A stretch of 64,000 nt of DNA from Thioclava sediminum (GTDB lineage Bacteria; Pseudomonadota; Alphaproteobacteria; Rhodobacterales; Rhodobacteraceae): NCBI RefSeq assembly GCF_002020355.1, contig NZ_MPZV01000003.1:496001-560000 (forward strand). The letters are read 5' to 3'. Positions within the stretch are counted from its first letter, which is position 1; each line of letters begins with the position of its first letter. Position numbers and translations under genes: made by a program. Shown here piece after piece: positions 1-7,997 of this stretch. A model generated the notes under the pieces. That model was not told the origin of the DNA. It worked only from the letters and a program-made list of their open reading frames with translations, and did not search any database.

Positions 1-641
1 TCGGCCCCGCGCGTCACCTCGTAGCTGTCAGGTGCGAGCGTGCCTTCGCCCGGCACCCCGTCGATCTTGCCCGACAGGAAGCTCGCCTCCTGCAGCCCCT
101 GCACGATCTGCCAGCTGGTCACACCGTCGACCACCGTCACGCGGGTGCGGACATCGGCACGGTCGGCCTTGTCCTCGAACCCTTCGGGCGGCTTCTCGCT
201 CTCGGGATTGTACTCCGCGACCTTCTGGTAATCGCCCGTGGTCGGGTCCAGCTCGCGCAGCAGCACTTCGTTGCCGTTCACCCCGATCCGGAACACCAGT
301 TCCGACCCACAGGTCGACGGACCACCCGCGGTGATCTGCCCGACGATGGACTGCATCGAGGCGTTCGGCTCGATCAGGTAGGAGCCGAATTTCAGCTTGT
401 CGGCCTTTTCCTCGTACTGCGCGCCCGTGCGGAACAGATAGGAGGACGAGATCGCCCCCTTGTCTTTCAGAGTAGACGACACGCCCTGCAGGCTTTCGCC
501 CGGCGCGACGCGCAGGCACATCGCCTCGGCCAGCGGGCCGGGCTCGACATATTGGTTCTTCGCCCAGGCGACCAACCCGCCAAGCGCGACGAGAATAACG
601 ATCAGCAGCGTCAGGAAATTCGAGACGATGTTACGCCACAT
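1..641 (-). CDS. mltG: Endolytic murein transglycosylase MltG, N-terminal part
   Basis: This is the first ~213 codons of an MltG/YceG protein; the 3' part lies beyond the left edge. Reading begins MWRNIVSNFLTLL and has one hydrophobic N-terminal anchor (about residues 5-26), then the LysM-like stretch (…KFGSYLIEPNASM…) that precedes the catalytic domain. The catalytic Glu is in the missing part. Family members cleave nascent glycan strands at the inner membrane and set glycan length. The start ATG overlaps the fabF stop by one base (TGATG), so the two are translationally coupled. fabF-mltG adjacency is common in alphaproteobacteria and supports the call. Confidence 0.9.
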   Translation of the reverse strand, partial: MWRNIVSNFLTLLIVILVALGGLVAWAKNQYVEPGPLAEAMCLRVAPGESLQGVSSTLKDKGAISSSYLFRTGAQYEEKADKLKFGSYLIEPNASMQSIVGQITAGGPSTCGSELVFRIGVNGNEVLLRELDPTTGDYQKVAEYNPESEKPPEGFEDKADRADVRTRVTVVDGVTSWQIVQGLQEASFLSGKIDGVPGEGTLAPDSYEVTRGA

Positions 642-1903
642 CAGCTATCCACCTTGCCCATCACGAGGCTCGCATTGGTGCCACCGAAGCCGAAGCTGTT
701 GGACAGCGCGACGTCGATCTTGCGCTTGACCGCAGCCTTCGGCGCGAGGTCGATCACGGCCTCTTCCGGCGGATTTTCCAGATTCAGCGTCGGCGGTGCG
801 ATCTGGTCGCGGATCGCGAGGATCGAGAAGATCGCCTCCACAGCGCCCGCAGCCCCCAGAAGGTGGCCGACCGAGGACTTGGTCGAGCTCATCGTGGCCT
901 TGCTTGCCGCGTCGCCCAGCAGGCGCTGCACCGCGCCCAGTTCGATCACGTCGGCCATGGTCGAAGTGCCATGCGCGTTGATGTAATCTACCTGATCGGG
1001 GTTCAGATCGGCCCGCTCCAGCGCCGCTTTCATCGCGCGGAAGCCACCGTCGCCATCCTCGGACGGCGCGGTGATGTGATAGGCGTCGCCCGACAGGCCA
1101 TAGCCCAGCACTTCGGCATAGATCTTCGCGCCGCGCGCCTTGGCGTGCTCGTATTCCTCCAGCACGACGCAGCCCGCGCCCTCGCCCATCACGAACCCGT
1201 CGCGATCGGCATCCCACGGACGGCTCGCAGCTTCCGGCTCGTTGCCGCGCTTCGTGGACAGCGCCTTGCACGCGTTGAAGCCCGCGATGCCGATCTCCGA
1301 GATCGGGCTTTCCGCGCCGCCCGCGACCATCACATCGGCGTCGCCCAGCATGATCAGACGCGCCGCATCGCCAATGGCATGCGCGCCGGTCGAGCAGGCG
1401 GTGACGACCGCATGGTTCGGGCCCTTGAAGCCGAAGCGGATCGAGACCTGCCCCGAGACGAGGTTGATCAGCGCCCCCGGAATGAAGAACGGGCTGACGC
1501 GGCGAACGCCCTTTTCCTTGATCAGAACGGCCGTATCCGCGATCGAGCTGAGGCCGCCGATCCCCGAGCCGATCATCACACCGGTGCGCAGACGGCTTTC
1601 CTCGTCCTGCGGCTCCCAGCCGGAATCCTTCACCGCCTGCGTCGCCGCGGTCATCCCGTAGAGGATGAAATCGTCGACCTTGCGCTGCTCTTTCGGCTCC
1701 ATCCAGTCATCGGCATTGAACGTGCCGTCGGACCCGTCGCCCAGCGGAATCTCGCAGGCGTATTTCGTGGTCACATTGGACGCATCGAAGCGCGAGATCG
1801 CGCCCGCCCCCGATTGTCCCGCGATAAGCCGCGACCAGGTCTCCTCGACGCCGCAAGCCAGCGGCGTGACCATTCCCAGACCCGTGACTACTACCCGACG
1901 CAT
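641..1903 (-). CDS. fabF: Beta-ketoacyl-ACP synthase II (FabF)
   Basis: A 420-residue condensing enzyme that elongates acyl-ACP with malonyl-ACP in type II fatty acid synthesis. The thiolase-fold catalytic set is visible: Cys170 in VVTACSTG, His311 in NAHGTST, Lys342 and His347 in TKSSVGHLLG. I chose the start MRRVVVTGLGMV because AGAAAGAGG lies just upstream; a longer in-frame extension to 1972 has no family match. It is followed by mltG with a one-base overlap. It is separated from acpP by a diguanylate cyclase gene and thpR, which is unusual. Length and motifs are standard, so the identity is secure. Confidence 0.97.
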   Translation of the reverse strand: MRRVVVTGLGMVTPLACGVEETWSRLIAGQSGAGAISRFDASNVTTKYACEIPLGDGSDGTFNADDWMEPKEQRKVDDFILYGMTAATQAVKDSGWEPQDEESRLRTGVMIGSGIGGLSSIADTAVLIKEKGVRRVSPFFIPGALINLVSGQVSIRFGFKGPNHAVVTACSTGAHAIGDAARLIMLGDADVMVAGGAESPISEIGIAGFNACKALSTKRGNEPEAASRPWDADRDGFVMGEGAGCVVLEEYEHAKARGAKIYAEVLGYGLSGDAYHITAPSEDGDGGFRAMKAALERADLNPDQVDYINAHGTSTMADVIELGAVQRLLGDAASKATMSSTKSSVGHLLGAAGAVEAIFSILAIRDQIAPPTLNLENPPEEAVIDLAPKAAVKRKIDVALSNSFGFGGTNASLVMGKVDS

Positions 1904-2024
1904 GCCCGACCTCTTTCTCAGCCAAATATCTTGGCAGACCTGATACACGGGGGCGCGCAAAGGCGCAATCATAACCCATTGCGACAGGCGGGTTACCGTT
2001 CAGGACGGACGGCGCGTGAGGGGG

Positions 2025-3434
2025 CTAGCATTGCGGGGCGCGAACCGGTTCAGTCTGCCGTGCCGGGAGCGTCGGCACAGCCGTAGGCGCCCGCCCCGCG
2101 CTCAGAGGCGGCAGCGTCAGCGCGGTGCAGCGCATCTGAGCGGTGGGCGGCGCCAGCAACACCCGGTCGCGCCCGCCATTCTTCGCCGCGTAGAGCGCCC
2201 CGTCTGCGCGCGCATAGAGGCTCCGCAGCTCCTCGCCGCGCTCCCATTCGGCCACCCCGATCGAGACAGTGACCTGCAGCGCCGCGCCGTACTGATCCTC
2301 GAAACGCAGCCCCGCCACACAGGCGCGCAACCGCTCCGCCACTTCGAGCGCCTCGACCAGCCCCGCCCCCGGCAGGATCACCGCAAATTCCTCGCCGCCG
2401 ACCCGCGCCATCGTATCCTCCAGCCGCAGCTGCGCCCGCATCGCCCGCGCCGTGCGGCGCAGAACGCGATCGCCCAGAGAATGCCCGCCCAGATCGTTGA
2501 TCTGCTTGAAATGGTCGAGGTCGACCATCAACGCCGTGAAAGGCACCTGCTCGCGCATACCTTGCGCGAAATACTGCGCGAAACGCCGTCCGAGCATCTC
2601 CCGGTTGAACAGTCCCGTCAGCCCGTCGCGCATCGCCCGGTTCACCAGTTCCCGCTCGGCCTTGCGCCGCGCATGATCCACCCGCTCCAGTGACACGGCC
2701 ATCAGGATGATCAGCCCGATATTCACCCCCACGATGGTCGCGACCAGCAACAGCAGCTCCGCGCGCACCTGACTCCCCTGATCGCTGAGCAGGTAGAACG
2801 TGCCCAGCAGGAAGGGCGCGACGACCCCCAGAAGCATCTGCGCCCGCGCCTGCCGCCCCGAGGCATGCTCGTTGAGCAGCACCCGCATCACCCCACGATC
2901 GCTGCGGCAGATGAGCCCCGCATAGGCGAGACACATGATCGCCAGTGCCGCCCCGATCGACACCCCCTCCGCCAGCCGACTGGTCGCGATACTGTGCGAC
3001 AGCAGGTACATCAAAGCCCCGCCGAACACCGTCAGATAGGCAATCGTTCCAAACAGATAAGCGCCCGCCTCCAGCGCGAAGAACCCCGCCGCGGTGATCG
3101 CCAAGAGCGCGGCCGCGCCTCCCCCGATCGCCCCCGCTCCGCTCAGGTCATAGACCTCCGCAACGTTCGAGAACAGGCACAGCAACAGCGTTCCCGCCGC
3201 CAGCCCGCGCGCCACATTCGGCGCCTCGCGCCGGAACGCGATCGCCCCCGCCATCGCCAGAATGGCCAGCGCCGTCCAGCCGCCCATCGCGTTCCACGAC
3301 GTGATCGCGCGAACGACCATATCCTCGCCCGACAGCGCGGTGGCTACCTGCGCCAGCAGAGCCACCCCCGCAAGCGCGGCGGCGAAAACCAAAAGAGGAC
3401 GGATCAGAACCCGAGCCCGGCGAAACACAGACAT
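2025..3434 (-). CDS. Membrane-bound diguanylate cyclase (GGDEF domain)
   Basis: A 469-residue protein with about seven hydrophobic segments in residues 10-250, then a GGDEF domain from about residue 265. The active-site signature is GGEEF (346-350). An RxxD inhibitory site (RLED, 337-340) sits exactly five residues before it, so feedback inhibition by cyclic-di-GMP is expected. It should make c-di-GMP from GTP. The N-terminal region looks like an integral-membrane sensor, but I see no named sensory domain. The gene stands between thpR and fabF, in the same direction as the fatty-acid genes. The C-terminal ~40 residues after the domain are Pro/Thr-rich. The start is preceded by GAGGTCACGTT. 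Confidence 0.92.
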   Translation of the reverse strand: MSVFRRARVLIRPLLVFAAALAGVALLAQVATALSGEDMVVRAITSWNAMGGWTALAILAMAGAIAFRREAPNVARGLAAGTLLLCLFSNVAEVYDLSGAGAIGGGAAALLAITAAGFFALEAGAYLFGTIAYLTVFGGALMYLLSHSIATSRLAEGVSIGAALAIMCLAYAGLICRSDRGVMRVLLNEHASGRQARAQMLLGVVAPFLLGTFYLLSDQGSQVRAELLLLVATIVGVNIGLIILMAVSLERVDHARRKAERELVNRAMRDGLTGLFNREMLGRRFAQYFAQGMREQVPFTALMVDLDHFKQINDLGGHSLGDRVLRRTARAMRAQLRLEDTMARVGGEEFAVILPGAGLVEALEVAERLRACVAGLRFEDQYGAALQVTVSIGVAEWERGEELRSLYARADGALYAAKNGGRDRVLLAPPTAQMRCTALTLPPLSAGRAPTAVPTLPARQTEPVRAPQC

Positions 3435-3554
3435 AACGTGACCTCAACTGCGCGGGCAGAAGGGCATTTTACATAAGCACCCGCGACCTCTCCAAGGGAC
3501 GCCTAATTCGTTAACGAAGGGTTAACAGCCACGCGGACGCGATTGCACTTTCGG
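3435..3554. other. Intergenic leader between thpR and the cyclase gene
   Basis: This 120-base gap has a slightly AT-richer core (…TTCGTTAACGAAGGGTTAACAGCC…) with the perfect 12-base palindrome TTCGTTAACGAA followed by a second GTTAAC. It lies 60-80 bases upstream of the cyclase start on the minus strand and may be a promoter or operator. No regulator can be named from sequence. Confidence 0.35.
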
Positions 3555-4127
3555 TCAGGTCTTCGCGAATTGCACAGATTTTTCATCCGGATAGCGCATC
3601 AAAACGTCATGCCGCGGCGGCCCGTGTCCCAGCGTGGAGTGGATCAACGCCACCTGCTCGGGCGCGAAAGCGGGCAGCTTCACAGCGCCTTCCGCCGCCA
3701 TGAGTCGCCCCAGCCGCAGCAAATCCCCCGGGGATGCGCGCTTGCCGAACCGCGCCAGGGTGACATGCGGACGAAACCGTCGCCGCGGCAGGTCGATGTC
3801 TGCCAGACGCGCGGCGCCCATCACCGCACGATGCCAGCGATCGAGGTTCGGATCGGAATGCACGCCCAGCACCAGCGCCTCCGGTCGTACGGCACTGCCG
3901 AAAATCTCCAGCCCCGCCAGCACCACTTCCGGCCCGGGCACCCAGTCGATGGCCCGCAGCCCCTCGTCCAGCGCCTCGAGCTGGCCTGCGTCGATCTCGT
4001 CGAGAAAGGCCAGCGTCAGATGCAGGTTCTCGGGCTGCACGATCCGGCCCGCACCCAGAGCCTGCTGCAACCGCTCGATGGCCTCGACATGCGCCTCGGG
4101 CAGCTCGATCGCGACGAAACTACGCAT
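3555..4127 (-). CDS. thpR: RNA 2',3'-cyclic phosphodiesterase (2H family)
   Basis: A 190-residue LigT/ThpR-type 2H phosphoesterase. Two catalytic HxTL motifs are visible: HLTL (…PENLHLTLAFL…) and HVTL (…RPHVTLARF…), at the usual distance apart. Family members open 2',3'-cyclic phosphate ends of RNA and also join tRNA halves in vitro. The gene lies downstream of acpP in the same direction, with the acpP terminator in between, so it may have its own promoter or depend on read-through. Length is normal. The cellular role in this organism is unknown. Confidence 0.9.
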   Translation of the reverse strand: MRSFVAIELPEAHVEAIERLQQALGAGRIVQPENLHLTLAFLDEIDAGQLEALDEGLRAIDWVPGPEVVLAGLEIFGSAVRPEALVLGVHSDPNLDRWHRAVMGAARLADIDLPRRRFRPHVTLARFGKRASPGDLLRLGRLMAAEGAVKLPAFAPEQVALIHSTLGHGPPRHDVLMRYPDEKSVQFAKT

Positions 4128-4160
4128 CTTCCCTCCCCCGAACGCACGCGCGCTTCGCGC

Positions 4161-4199
4161 AAAAGAAAAGCGGCGCTCCGGTTCCCCGAAGCGCCGCCC
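4161..4199 (-). terminator. Rho-independent terminator after acpP
   Basis: On the minus strand a GC-rich stem (GCGGCGCTTCGG…CCGGAGCGCCGC, one mismatch, short loop) is followed by CTTTTCTTTT. It lies about 35 bases past the acpP stop and before thpR. Confidence 0.8.
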
Positions 4200-4231
4200 T
4201 TAACTCTCTCTCAGCGTCAGCCGTAAAAGGC

Positions 4232-4465
4232 TTACTGCGCTTCCGAGATGAATTTCACCGCATCGCCGACGGTCTGAATGTTCTCGGCGGCGTCATCGGG
4301 GATCTCGATGCCGAACTCTTCTTCGAAGGCCATGACCAGCTCGACCGTGTCGAGGCTGTCCGCACCGAGGTCGTCGATGAACGAGGCGCTCTCAGTGACC
4401 TTGTCCTCTTCCACGCCGAGATGCTCCACGACGATCTTCTTCACGCGATCAGCGATGTCGCTCAT
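4232..4465 (-). CDS. acpP: Acyl carrier protein
   Basis: A 77-residue acidic helical carrier protein. Ser37 in the DSL motif ([11 protein letters not shown]) is the 4'-phosphopantetheine site. It carries acyl chains for FabD, FabG, FabF and other partners. Length and sequence are canonical for alphaproteobacterial AcpP. It lies downstream of fabG in the same direction, but a 215-base gap suggests that it has its own strong promoter, as is usual for this abundant protein. A good terminator follows. Confidence 0.98.
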   Translation of the reverse strand: MSDIADRVKKIVVEHLGVEEDKVTESASFIDDLGADSLDTVELVMAFEEEFGIEIPDDAAENIQTVGDAVKFISEAQ

Positions 4466-4680
4466 GTCAATTCCTCAAAGTTTATAGGGCCTAGCCCGTT
4501 CATGCTTGCTCGAATACGAGCGTCTCAACCCGCGCGCCCCGGGTCAACCCGAAGACCGCAATTCAGAGCCGTGGCTTTTACGCCCGGCCCGTCTGCAGCG
4601 CTCTTAGCGATTGCCGTGGCCCATGGCAAGACGTTTCTCTATCCTATCAAAGGCCTTCGTGCCCTAGGGTCACAAAGACG

Positions 4681-5421
4681 TCAGGCCATCGTCCCGCCGC
4701 CGTTGACGTGCAGCACCGCACCGGTGACGTAGCCCGCCTCGGGACTTGCGATGTAGCGCACCGCAGCCGCGATTTCTTCCGGCGTGCCCATGCGCCCGGC
4801 CGGGATACCCGACAGGATCGCGTCCTTCTGAGCCTCGGTGAGCTTTTCCGTCATCGGCGTCTCGATGAAGCCCGGCGCCACGCAGTTCACCGTCACGCCG
4901 CGCGTCGCGACTTCCTGCGCGAGCGATTTCGACGCACCAACGAGACCCGCCTTGGCGGCCGCATAGTTCACCTGACCGGGATTGCCGGTCTGCCCGACAA
5001 CGGAGGTGATGTTGATGATCCGGCCCCAACGCGCTTTCATCATCGGGCGGAGAACCGCACGCATCAGGCGGAACGCCGCCGTCAGGTTCACGTCGATCAC
5101 CGATTGCCAATCCTCGTCCGACATCCGCATCGTCAGCTGGTCCCGCGTGATGCCGGCATTGTTCACGAGGATATCCAAGCCGCCCATCGCCTCGATCGCC
5201 GCTTTCGGCAGCGCCTCGACCGATTCCGGATCGCTCAGATTCGCCGGGCAGACATAGGCGCCCTCGCCCAGCTCGGCGGCCAGTGCCTCGAGCGGCTCGA
5301 CCCGCGTGCCCGACAGTGCCACCGACGCGCCGCCCGCATGGAGGGCCCGCGCGATCTCGGCGCCGATCCCGCCAGAAGCCCCGGTGACAAGCGCGCGTTT
5401 GCCTTTCAGATCGAACATCAT
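4681..5421 (-). CDS. fabG: 3-oxoacyl-ACP reductase FabG
   Basis: A short-chain dehydrogenase of about 245 residues that reduces beta-ketoacyl-ACP with NADPH. The Rossmann motif (TGASGGIG) lies near residue 13, NNAG near residue 88, and the catalytic Ser…Tyr-x3-Lys as ITSVVG…VNYAAAKAG. The protein can start at either of two consecutive ATGs. AGAGG is better spaced for the second one (5418), so the first residue may be dispensable. It lies between fabD and acpP, in classic order. Some SDRs look alike, but position and length make FabG secure. Confidence 0.96.
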   Translation of the reverse strand: MMFDLKGKRALVTGASGGIGAEIARALHAGGASVALSGTRVEPLEALAAELGEGAYVCPANLSDPESVEALPKAAIEAMGGLDILVNNAGITRDQLTMRMSDEDWQSVIDVNLTAAFRLMRAVLRPMMKARWGRIINITSVVGQTGNPGQVNYAAAKAGLVGASKSLAQEVATRGVTVNCVAPGFIETPMTEKLTEAQKDAILSGIPAGRMGTPEEIAAAVRYIASPEAGYVTGAVLHVNGGGTMA

Positions 5422-5574
5422 GCTACCTCTTATCTAAGTTGGCGCTCTCTTAGCAGCGAAAGCGCCGTTAGGGAACTCTAAGTGCCACACGCCATGGTTG
5501 CGCGCATCAAAGCGACAGGCGCATCGCGATCACAACCGTATGAAAAGGCCGACTAGTTCGACTTGGAACCGGTC

Positions 5575-5639
5575 GGCCTGCGCTTCCTCTTGACGAAAAT
5601 ATCCCAGGGGGTCCGGGGGAGGATCCCCCGGCGTAGCCC
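5575..5639 (-). repeat. GC-rich intergenic palindromic element after fabD
   Basis: Just past the fabD stop the sequence (…AAAATATCCCAGGGGGTCCGGGGGAGGATCCCCCGG…) folds into a GGGGGA/TCCCCC hairpin joined to an AAATATCC motif. Similar AAATATCC + GC-rich hairpin elements recur between genes in Rhodobacteraceae genomes, from general experience. It probably works as a 3'-end element. Confidence 0.45.
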
Positions 5640-6569
5640 TCAGCCCTTCAGCGCGGCGATATCCTCCGGCGTGCCGACCGCGCGACAGGTCACCTCTTTC
5701 GCGATCCGGCGGATCATGCCCGAAAGCGCCTTGCCCGCGCCGATCTCCCAGATCTCGTCGACGCCCTGACCGGCCATCCACGCCACGCTCTCGCGCCAGC
5801 GCACCGAGCCCGTGACCTGTTCGACCAGCAGTTCGCGGATCAGGGCCGGGTCGCTCACCGCCTCGGCGCGAACATTGGCGACCAGCGGCACGACCGGCGC
5901 CTTGATCTCGACGCCTGCCAGAGCCGCATCCATCGCATCCGCGGCGGGCTGCATCAGCGCGCAGTGGAACGGTGCGGAGACCGGCAGCATCACGGCCCGC
6001 TTCGCGCCCGCTTCCTTGGCAAGCACCGTGGCGCGTTCGACCGCCGCCTTGTCGCCCGAGATCACGACCTGGCTCGGATCGTTATCGTTCGCCGCCTGAC
6101 ACACCTCGCCCTGCGCCGCCTCGCCTGCGACTTTCGACGCCGCCTCGAAATCGAGCCCGAGGATCGCGGCCATCGCGCCCACGCCCACCGGCACAGCCGA
6201 TTGCATCGCATCGCCGCGCACGCGCAGCAGGCGCGCGGTGTCGGCCAGGCTCAGCGACCCCGCCGCACAAAGCGCCGAATATTCGCCGAGCGAGTGGCCC
6301 GCGACATAGGCCGCGTCCGTCACCGCATAGCCTTCGGCCTCCAACGCGCGCAAAGCCGCGATCGAGGTCGCCATCAGCGCGGGCTGGGCATTGGCGGTCA
6401 GCGTCAGCTCGTCCTGCTCGCCTTCCCAGATGAGCGTGCTCAGCTTTTGCCCGAGCGCGTCATCGACCTCTTCGAACACCGCTTTCGACGCGGGATAGGC
6501 GTCGGCCAATGCCTTGCCCATGCCGATGACCTGTGCGCCCTGACCGGGGAATACGAATGCGCGGCTCAT
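5640..6569 (-). CDS. fabD: Malonyl-CoA:ACP transacylase (FabD)
   Basis: A 309-residue acyltransferase that loads malonyl groups onto ACP for chain extension. It begins with the family hallmark FVFPGQGAQ. The nucleophile Ser93 is in GHSLGEYSAL, and the partner His lies in APFHCALM. Start at MSRAFVFPGQG is preceded by GGAGGATCAGGC. It is the first gene of the minus-strand fatty-acid set; fabG follows after 218 bases containing the direct-repeat-like element noted at about 5590-5630. Confidence 0.97.
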   Translation of the reverse strand: MSRAFVFPGQGAQVIGMGKALADAYPASKAVFEEVDDALGQKLSTLIWEGEQDELTLTANAQPALMATSIAALRALEAEGYAVTDAAYVAGHSLGEYSALCAAGSLSLADTARLLRVRGDAMQSAVPVGVGAMAAILGLDFEAASKVAGEAAQGEVCQAANDNDPSQVVISGDKAAVERATVLAKEAGAKRAVMLPVSAPFHCALMQPAADAMDAALAGVEIKAPVVPLVANVRAEAVSDPALIRELLVEQVTGSVRWRESVAWMAGQGVDEIWEIGAGKALSGMIRRIAKEVTCRAVGTPEDIAALKG

Positions 6570-6648
6570 GCCTGATCCTCCTGATTGATCTTTGGTTTCC
6601 CTTAGCGAGAAGGGCGCGGCGGGGCAAGTTCGCTGCCCCTCTCCCCCC

Positions 6649-7203
6649 TCAAGCCTTACCGATGATCCGCGCCGGGTTACCCGCGACCGTAGCGCCCGCA
6701 GGCACGTCGCGCGTCACGACAGCCCCCGCACCGATCAACGCGCCATCGCCCACCGTGATACCCGGCAGGATGATCGCGCCGCCGCCGATCCAGACATCTT
6801 CGCCGATCCGCACGGGCCGTCCGAATTCCAGCCCCGTCCTGCGCGCCTCCGGATCGCGCGGATGATCGGCGGTCAGGATCTGCACCTTCGGCCCGATCTG
6901 CGTCCGATCGCCGATCGTGACCGCAACCACATCGAGAATGACACAGTCGTAATTCAGGAAAACCCCGGCCCCCAGCCGGATATTGCTGCCGTAATCGCAA
7001 TGAAATGGTGGGCGGATACGCGCGCCCTGCCCCACGTCCGCGAACAGCTCCGTCAGCAGCGCGTGGCAGTCCTCGGCACTATGCGCGACGGTAGCGTTGA
7101 ACCGATCCATCCACGCAGCAGCCCGTGCCACATCGGCTTCGATCTCCGGGCCCTCGGCGCGATACAATTCGCCCGCCAGCATCTTATCCTTCTCAGAGCG
7201 CAT
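6649..7203 (-). CDS. Sugar O-acetyltransferase (maltose acetyltransferase family)
   Basis: A 184-residue left-handed beta-helix acetyltransferase. An N-terminal mac domain (MRSEKDKMLAGELYRAEGPEI) precedes hexapeptide repeats from about residue 60. The catalytic His is in HPRD (…QILTADHPRD…), and the WIGGGAIILPG coil is typical. It should move acetyl from acetyl-CoA to a sugar hydroxyl (maltose, galactoside or a Nod-type substrate); the substrate cannot be read from sequence. It lies upstream of fabD on the same strand with 79 bases between. GGGGAGGG precedes the start. Confidence 0.88.
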   Translation of the reverse strand: MRSEKDKMLAGELYRAEGPEIEADVARAAAWMDRFNATVAHSAEDCHALLTELFADVGQGARIRPPFHCDYGSNIRLGAGVFLNYDCVILDVVAVTIGDRTQIGPKVQILTADHPRDPEARRTGLEFGRPVRIGEDVWIGGGAIILPGITVGDGALIGAGAVVTRDVPAGATVAGNPARIIGKA

Positions 7204-7249
7204 GATCCCTCCCCGCCATCTCGCCGGACGATCCTGCCCCAGCCGCGCG

Positions 7250-7282
7250 CAAAGAAAAAGGGGCGCTAGATGCGCCCCTTCT
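7250..7282 (-). terminator. Rho-independent terminator
   Basis: The minus strand reads AAGGGGCGCATCTAGCGCCCC followed by TTTTTCTTTG. It lies directly behind the Glyoxalase_8-type gene. Confidence 0.8.
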
Positions 7283-7284
7283 GC

Positions 7285-7716
7285 TCAGTCCAGTTCGAGA
7301 TGCGCGACCCCGTCGGAGCGCCGCCCGATCGAACGCCCATCCGCACCGATGGTCGCGCGCACGCGCCGCCGCATCGAGGAAAAGACGGGGCTTTCAACCA
7401 CATCGACCGGCTCGTCCAGCGCGATCTCGATGTCGTAATGGGTCGCGCCCTTGCGGCGCAGCGCATGGACGCGCCCGCTCACCGGATGGCCCAGATAGCG
7501 CCCGCGCACCGCGTCACCCAAGGCATAGCCCTTCGCTTGCGCTGCCGGTTCGGCACGTCGCAGCGCCGCCACCATCGTGTTCCAATCCGCATGACCCGCC
7601 GCCTGCGCGGTCAGCTCATAGGCTTTCGACAGCGCAACGGGATTGCCCGCGCGCGCCATCGCCTCGCTCAACCGGCGCGCCTGCGCCTTCACGTCTTTCA
7701 CTGTGTTCACAGTCAT
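7285..7716 (-). CDS. Glyoxalase-superfamily-related protein (Glyoxalase_8-like)
   Basis: A 143-residue protein. Residues ~8-55 (VKAQARRLSEAMA…HADWNTMVAAL) match the small helical domain found in 'glyoxalase superfamily' proteins, here without the usual metal-binding vicinal-oxygen-chelate fold. The C-terminal half (…GYALGDAVRGRYLGHPVSGRV…) looks like a small beta domain. I chose MTVNTVKDVKAQ because GGAGACGAG is well placed before it; an upstream ATG at 7743 lacks this. It is monocistronic, with its own terminator. Function is unknown; a glyoxalase activity should not be assumed. Confidence 0.75.
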   Translation of the reverse strand: MTVNTVKDVKAQARRLSEAMARAGNPVALSKAYELTAQAAGHADWNTMVAALRRAEPAAQAKGYALGDAVRGRYLGHPVSGRVHALRRKGATHYDIEIALDEPVDVVESPVFSSMRRRVRATIGADGRSIGRRSDGVAHLELD

Positions 7717-7948
7717 TGTCTCGTCTCCACGGGGATGATCCACCGCTTCGGGGCCCGCATTGCCGAAGAGCCCCCGAAAGAATGGAGAGCGATCGTGAAC
7801 CGGATTTCACCAAGGGTCACACCCCGCGGGCGGCAGGCATCCGGCAGCCAAGGCCCGACAGATGGGCGGCGCAGGTGCGTCTGTCAAGTGGCGGGGCCTT
7901 ACCCCGCGTCGGGCGATGCGAAAGCGCCATATCTCAGGCCCCAAAGCG

Positions 7949-7978
7949 AAAGGGGCGCCCAAACGGACGCCCCTTCCC
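7949..7978 (-). terminator. Terminator-like hairpin after glnA
   Basis: The minus strand has GGGGCGTCCGTTTGGGCGCCCC followed by TTTCGCTTT. It lies about 20 bases past the glnA stop. The stem is good but the T run is interrupted. Confidence 0.65.
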
Positions 7979-7997
7979 ATCACTGTCCCTCTCCCGT

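Noticed and set aside
1904-1972. N-terminal extension of FabF
   Set aside because: No ribosome site, and the family N-terminus begins at MRRVVVTG.
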